From: an uncultured Clostridia bacterium
GTDB taxonomy: Bacteria > Bacillota > Clostridia > Christensenellales > Aristaeellaceae
Direction: 5' to 3'
Assembly (NCBI GenBank): GCA_934670175.1
Contig: CAKUOX010000090.1
Coordinates: 1-7,876, forward strand
Length of the DNA: 7,876 nucleotides
In this document: one piece after another, positions 5,876 through 7,876 of the stretch
How positions within the stretch are numbered: the first letter of the stretch is position 1
Layout of the letters: each line of letters starts with the position of its first letter
Translations under genes and position numbers: made by a program
Notes under the pieces: generated by a model
The model's database searches: none
What the model was told of the DNA's origin: nothing
The model's input: the letters and a program-made list of their open reading frames with translations, nothing else

Positions 5876-6370
5876 ATGAAAGCACTGTATCTGATTGGCG
5901 GTACAATGGGCGTCGGCAAAACAACAATCAGCCAACAGTTGAAAAAGGACTTACCCAACAGCGTTTTTCTGGACGGAGACTGGTGCTGGGATGCCGACCC
6001 GTTTCAGGTGACAGAAGAAACAAAAGCTATGGTCATGCGTAATATCTGCTACTTGCTGAACAGTTTTATCCATTGCAGCGCTTATGAAAACATTGTTTTT
6101 TTCTGGGTTATGCATGAACAAGCCATTATTGATCATCTAATCGACGAACTGGACACAAATGCCTGTAAGGTTCTGAAAATATCTCTGATGACCGATGAAA
6201 CAACCCTAAGGGATCGGCTATCATCCGATGTTGCCTCTGGAATCCGGAATGTTGATGTCATTGGCAGAAGTATCGAAAGGGTTCGTATGTATCAGACGCT
6301 TGACACCATAAAGGTCGATACAAGCAACAAAACTGTTCATGAAATCGCAGATGAAATCCTGACGCTTTGA
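5876..6370 (+). CDS. Small P-loop nucleotide kinase-like protein (AAA family ATPase)
   Basis: 164 residues. Walker A is G9-T-M-G-V-G-K15-T16 directly after a hydrophobic first strand. LDGDWCWDADPF (32-43) sits where nucleoside, shikimate or gluconate-type kinases place the acceptor-binding Asp residues. An arginine-bearing helix (L111-R-D-R-L, then R131 and R135) fits a lid that closes on the phosphates. These features support phosphoryl transfer to a small molecule, which the sequence does not identify. I chose the ATG at 5876, with GGGGAG 8 nt upstream, over an in-frame ATG at 5843 that has a poor ribosome site. The gene is visibly richer in A/T than degV and stands alone, which may indicate separate acquisition; it is not clearly in an operon. 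Confidence 0.85.
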   Translation: MKALYLIGGTMGVGKTTISQQLKKDLPNSVFLDGDWCWDADPFQVTEETKAMVMRNICYLLNSFIHCSAYENIVFFWVMHEQAIIDHLIDELDTNACKVLKISLMTDETTLRDRLSSDVASGIRNVDVIGRSIERVRMYQTLDTIKVDTSNKTVHEIADEILTL

Positions 6371-6695
6371 TATTGACAACTTCCGGATTACCGGACAGCA
6401 GTCTGCCAAATAAGAATGCAATTTGAGAGAATAGCAAGCAAATCCTGCGAGTACCCGCGCCGGAAAACAATTCCGTGCATCCTAGCGGTAGCAAGCGCCA
6501 TATCCTTGAACCTGTGTGCAACTGATATTTTCCCCATTCCTGCAAAGTAAAACGGCACTTAGCCTTCTCAGTCTAAGCGCCGGTAGGCACTCACCCATGC
6601 GTATTATACAGATAAAAGTCGGAAAGGTCCGCCTATAAATGGCGAGAGGTGGTTATATTTTGTAACGTGAATAGTTGCAGTAACAGTACATAAAA
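6371..6695. other. Gene-free stretch after the kinase gene
   Basis: No ORF on either strand is convincing. The stretch contains the minus-strand terminator described separately. There is also an isolated TATAAT on the minus strand (6603-6608) with no acceptable -35, and a TTGACA (6374-6379) with no matching -10. A short TCCGG-ATTA-CCGGA hairpin follows the kinase stop but has no T-run. Confidence 0.4.
6549..6582 (-). terminator. Intrinsic terminator closing the minus-strand unit
   Basis: In minus-strand RNA, CGGCGCTTAG (6573-6582) pairs with CTAAGTGCCG (6553-6562) around a 10-nt loop, with one G-U wobble, followed by TTTTACTTT. On the plus strand the wobble becomes an A-C mismatch and no T-run follows. 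It probably ends transcripts coming from the alarmone synthetase and sigma-fragment side. Confidence 0.7.
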
Positions 6696-6838
6696 CTATC
6701 GAAAAGGAGCCGGCGCAAATTCACGCATCTGCTCCAAACGTTCATTGTCTGGAAGGACTCAGGATAATACCGCCAGGTAAAGAGAGGTCAGGCTCCTCCA
6801 TTTCTTCCTACGTAGAGTAGACATAGAGTATCATCATT
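6696..6838 (-). pseudogene. Possible decayed ORF downstream of the sigma-factor fragment
   Basis: The minus-strand frame overlapping the sigma fragment reads on through an in-frame TAG (6808-6810) into EEMEEPDLSLPGGIIL. It then ends, while another frame gives PDNERLEQMREFAPAPFR and a stop at 6696-6698. Both stretches look like real protein, and together they suggest one coding region broken by a stop and a frameshift. I do not recognise the family, and chance frames remain possible. Confidence 0.3.
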
Positions 6839-6988
6839 TCAGGCAGTGCGCCTGTGCCACTGAGAGACGTGGTAAAACTGGACTGTCCCTCCATCGCGCA
6901 GGAACAGATAACAGGTGCGCAGCAGGGGTACCTCCCACTGCGCCATGACCTGTTCCAACCAGATATCGCGTTCATCCCGACGATCCAT
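6839..6988 (-). pseudogene. Truncated N-terminus of an ECF-type sigma factor
   Basis: A 49-codon ORF beginning MDRRDERDIWLEQVMAQW and continuing EVPLLRTCYLFLRD. This fits the start of sigma region 2 in small sigma-70 family proteins of Clostridia, where W-E-x-P-L-L-R-x-C-Y-x-x-L-R-D is typical. After LRD the expected A-E-D-A-V-Q-E/D-T-F segment is missing and the frame soon stops, so the DNA-recognition parts are absent and it cannot work as a sigma factor. The intact ribosome site (GGGAGG, about 9 nt upstream) suggests a once-functional gene cut by deletion. The match rests on a short stretch and was recognised by memory. Confidence 0.55.
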
Positions 6989-7010
6989 GTGTTCCAGCCT
7001 CCCTTCACCA

Positions 7011-7097
7011 TTACTGACGAAAGAAACCTGGAAAAAGTGCAATTATGTCCTCGTCTGTGAAGGAACTATTAGAAAAGACGTAATGTGTTTTGTTCAT
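7011..7097 (-). CDS. Very small ORF between the alarmone synthetase and the sigma fragment
   Basis: 28 codons, MNKTHYVFSNSSFTDED then IIALFPGFFRQ and a stop, starting 7 nt after the alarmone synthetase stop codon. The composition is protein-like and the close spacing would allow coupled translation, but there is no clear ribosome site and no family I know. It may be a remnant of the same decayed region. Confidence 0.25.
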   Translation of the reverse strand: MNKTHYVFSNSSFTDEDIIALFPGFFRQ

Positions 7098-7104
7098 CGG
7101 GAGC

Positions 7105-7752
7105 TTATTCCTCCGCCGCCTTGATGCGCATATACATATCCTGCATCTGCCGGTCAATCTCGGCGATCTTATCTGAGCATTCGAGCATTTCTTCGTTGAT
7201 ACCCTCCGGCAGCTTTGTTTTGTCCACCTTGTAGCGAATGTCGTGCTCCAAACTGGCCCAGAAATCCATGGCAATGGTGCGGATCTGGATTTCCGCCGCC
7301 ACCTGCTCCGTCCGGTCGGACAGATACACGGGGACGCGGATATCCAGATGCAGCGAGCGATAGCCGTTGTAATTTGGCGTTCCGATATAATCCTGCCGCC
7401 TGATAATCTCCAAGTCAGTCTGCCGTTCCAGCATATCGGCGACGCGGTATACGTCATCGATATAACTGCATACCACCCTGACGCCGGCGACATCGTTGAC
7501 ATGCGCGCGGGCGGCCTCAATGGTTGGGGGCAGGCCTTTTTTTATCAACTTTGCTGCGATGCTGGTCGCGGATTTGACGCGTCCTTCGATGTGATGAATG
7601 GGATTCCGCGCGTACAGCGCCTTGAACTCGTCATTCAGGATCTCGAATTTCAGCGTAAGCTGCCGAACCGCCGCGTCATAGAGATTCGTCAGCATCGCGA
7701 TTTCATGGGGACTCCCCTGGAGCACGAGGTCGTTCTTTTCATCCGTGAGCAT
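7105..7752 (-). CDS. Small alarmone synthetase, RelA/SpoT domain (GTP pyrophosphokinase)
   Basis: 215 residues, the size of RelQ/RelP-type single-domain synthetases, with no hydrolase, TGS or ACT domain. Such enzymes move pyrophosphate from ATP to GTP or GDP, making (p)ppGpp in response to stress. Visible marks: R58-V-K60-S (ATP side), N86-D87-V-A-G-V-R (catalytic Asp), D121-Y-I-G-T-P-N-Y-N-G-Y-R-S-L-H135 (GTP-binding loop), and E154-I-Q-I-R-T (catalytic Glu). A helical, charged tail (190-215) fits the oligomerisation segment of the family. The usual Lys of the D-Y-I-x-x-P-K-x-N-G-Y motif is Asn127 here. GGGAGG lies 7-8 nt before the ATG at 7752. The gene sits first in a minus-strand unit ending near 6549. 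RelQ versus another small synthetase subfamily cannot be decided by eye. Confidence 0.92.
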   Translation of the reverse strand: MLTDEKNDLVLQGSPHEIAMLTNLYDAAVRQLTLKFEILNDEFKALYARNPIHHIEGRVKSATSIAAKLIKKGLPPTIEAARAHVNDVAGVRVVCSYIDDVYRVADMLERQTDLEIIRRQDYIGTPNYNGYRSLHLDIRVPVYLSDRTEQVAAEIQIRTIAMDFWASLEHDIRYKVDKTKLPEGINEEMLECSDKIAEIDRQMQDMYMRIKAAEE

Positions 7753-7802
7753 CTGTACGCCTCCCTGTATTCTATCTCTCTGTTCGGTGAAGTCTGCATA
7801 TT

Positions 7803-7850
7803 ATGAAAACTGCCGGACACGGCGAAAGGAAAAGCCATGCCCGACAGTTT
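7803..7850 (-). terminator. Strand-specific terminator hairpin upstream of the alarmone synthetase gene
   Basis: Arms of 17 bases at 7834-7850 and 7807-7823 pair fully in minus-strand RNA, using three G-U wobbles, around a 10-nt loop, and are followed by TTTTC. In the plus strand the same three positions are mismatches. It either ends a minus-strand gene lying beyond the right edge or attenuates the synthetase transcript, whose start is about 50 nt further on. Confidence 0.65.
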
Positions 7851-7876
7851 CATGTATAAGAGGAGCGTTCTGATCT

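Noticed and set aside
6545..6608. Small RNA of about 50 nt from the TATAAT at 6603-6608 (minus) to the terminator
   Set aside because: No acceptable -35 at any normal spacing; the terminator is better explained as the end of the upstream minus-strand unit.
7243..7806. Plus-strand ORF of 187 codons opposite the alarmone synthetase
   Set aside because: It overlaps a clear RelA/SpoT domain gene and is a shadow frame.

Overview
The window reads like a chromosomal segment of a low-to-mid GC Gram-positive bacterium, most likely a member of the Clostridia (gut Eubacteriales type). The reasons are strong GGAGG-type ribosome binding sites, sigma-A style promoters, and the gene content: a DUF1836 regulator, a DegV protein, a membrane-anchored NodB deacetylase with a peptidoglycan-binding tail, and a stand-alone small alarmone synthetase. 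Placement below class is not possible by eye.

Layout. 1-830 (minus, running off the left edge) encodes a secreted Cys/His-rich repeat protein. Upstream of it is a leader of about 230 nt that ends in an intrinsic terminator placed before the start codon, so it looks like an attenuator or riboswitch. A divergent promoter then drives 1518-2885 (plus), a type II membrane-anchored polysaccharide deacetylase with its own structured leader of about 340 nt. 2886-3251 holds no convincing gene but has an unusual nested inverted repeat and ORF fragments on the minus strand. 3252-3770 (minus) is a small two-helix membrane protein ending in a zinc ribbon. 3771-4163 is mostly empty.

4164-4691 (minus, DUF1836 HTH protein) and 4874-5707 (plus, DegV) are divergent. 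Their shared intergenic region has two well-formed promoters and two copies of a 15-bp dyad-containing box, one beside the -35 and one just after the -10 of the degV promoter. This is a good candidate for a small local regulatory circuit. 5876-6370 (plus) is a small P-loop nucleotide kinase-like protein, visibly more A/T-rich than its neighbours.

6371-7100 is a decayed minus-strand stretch. It contains a truncated N-terminal piece of an ECF-type sigma factor and other broken frames, closed by a strand-specific terminator at about 6549-6582. 7105-7752 (minus) is a RelA/SpoT-type small (p)ppGpp synthetase, preceded by another strand-specific hairpin at 7807-7850.

There is no CRISPR array, tRNA, rRNA or intact mobile element that I can support. 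The themes are cell-envelope modification, a surface protein and stress signalling. The novel-looking material is mostly regulatory: the two long leaders and the paired operator boxes. No identification here was checked against a database.
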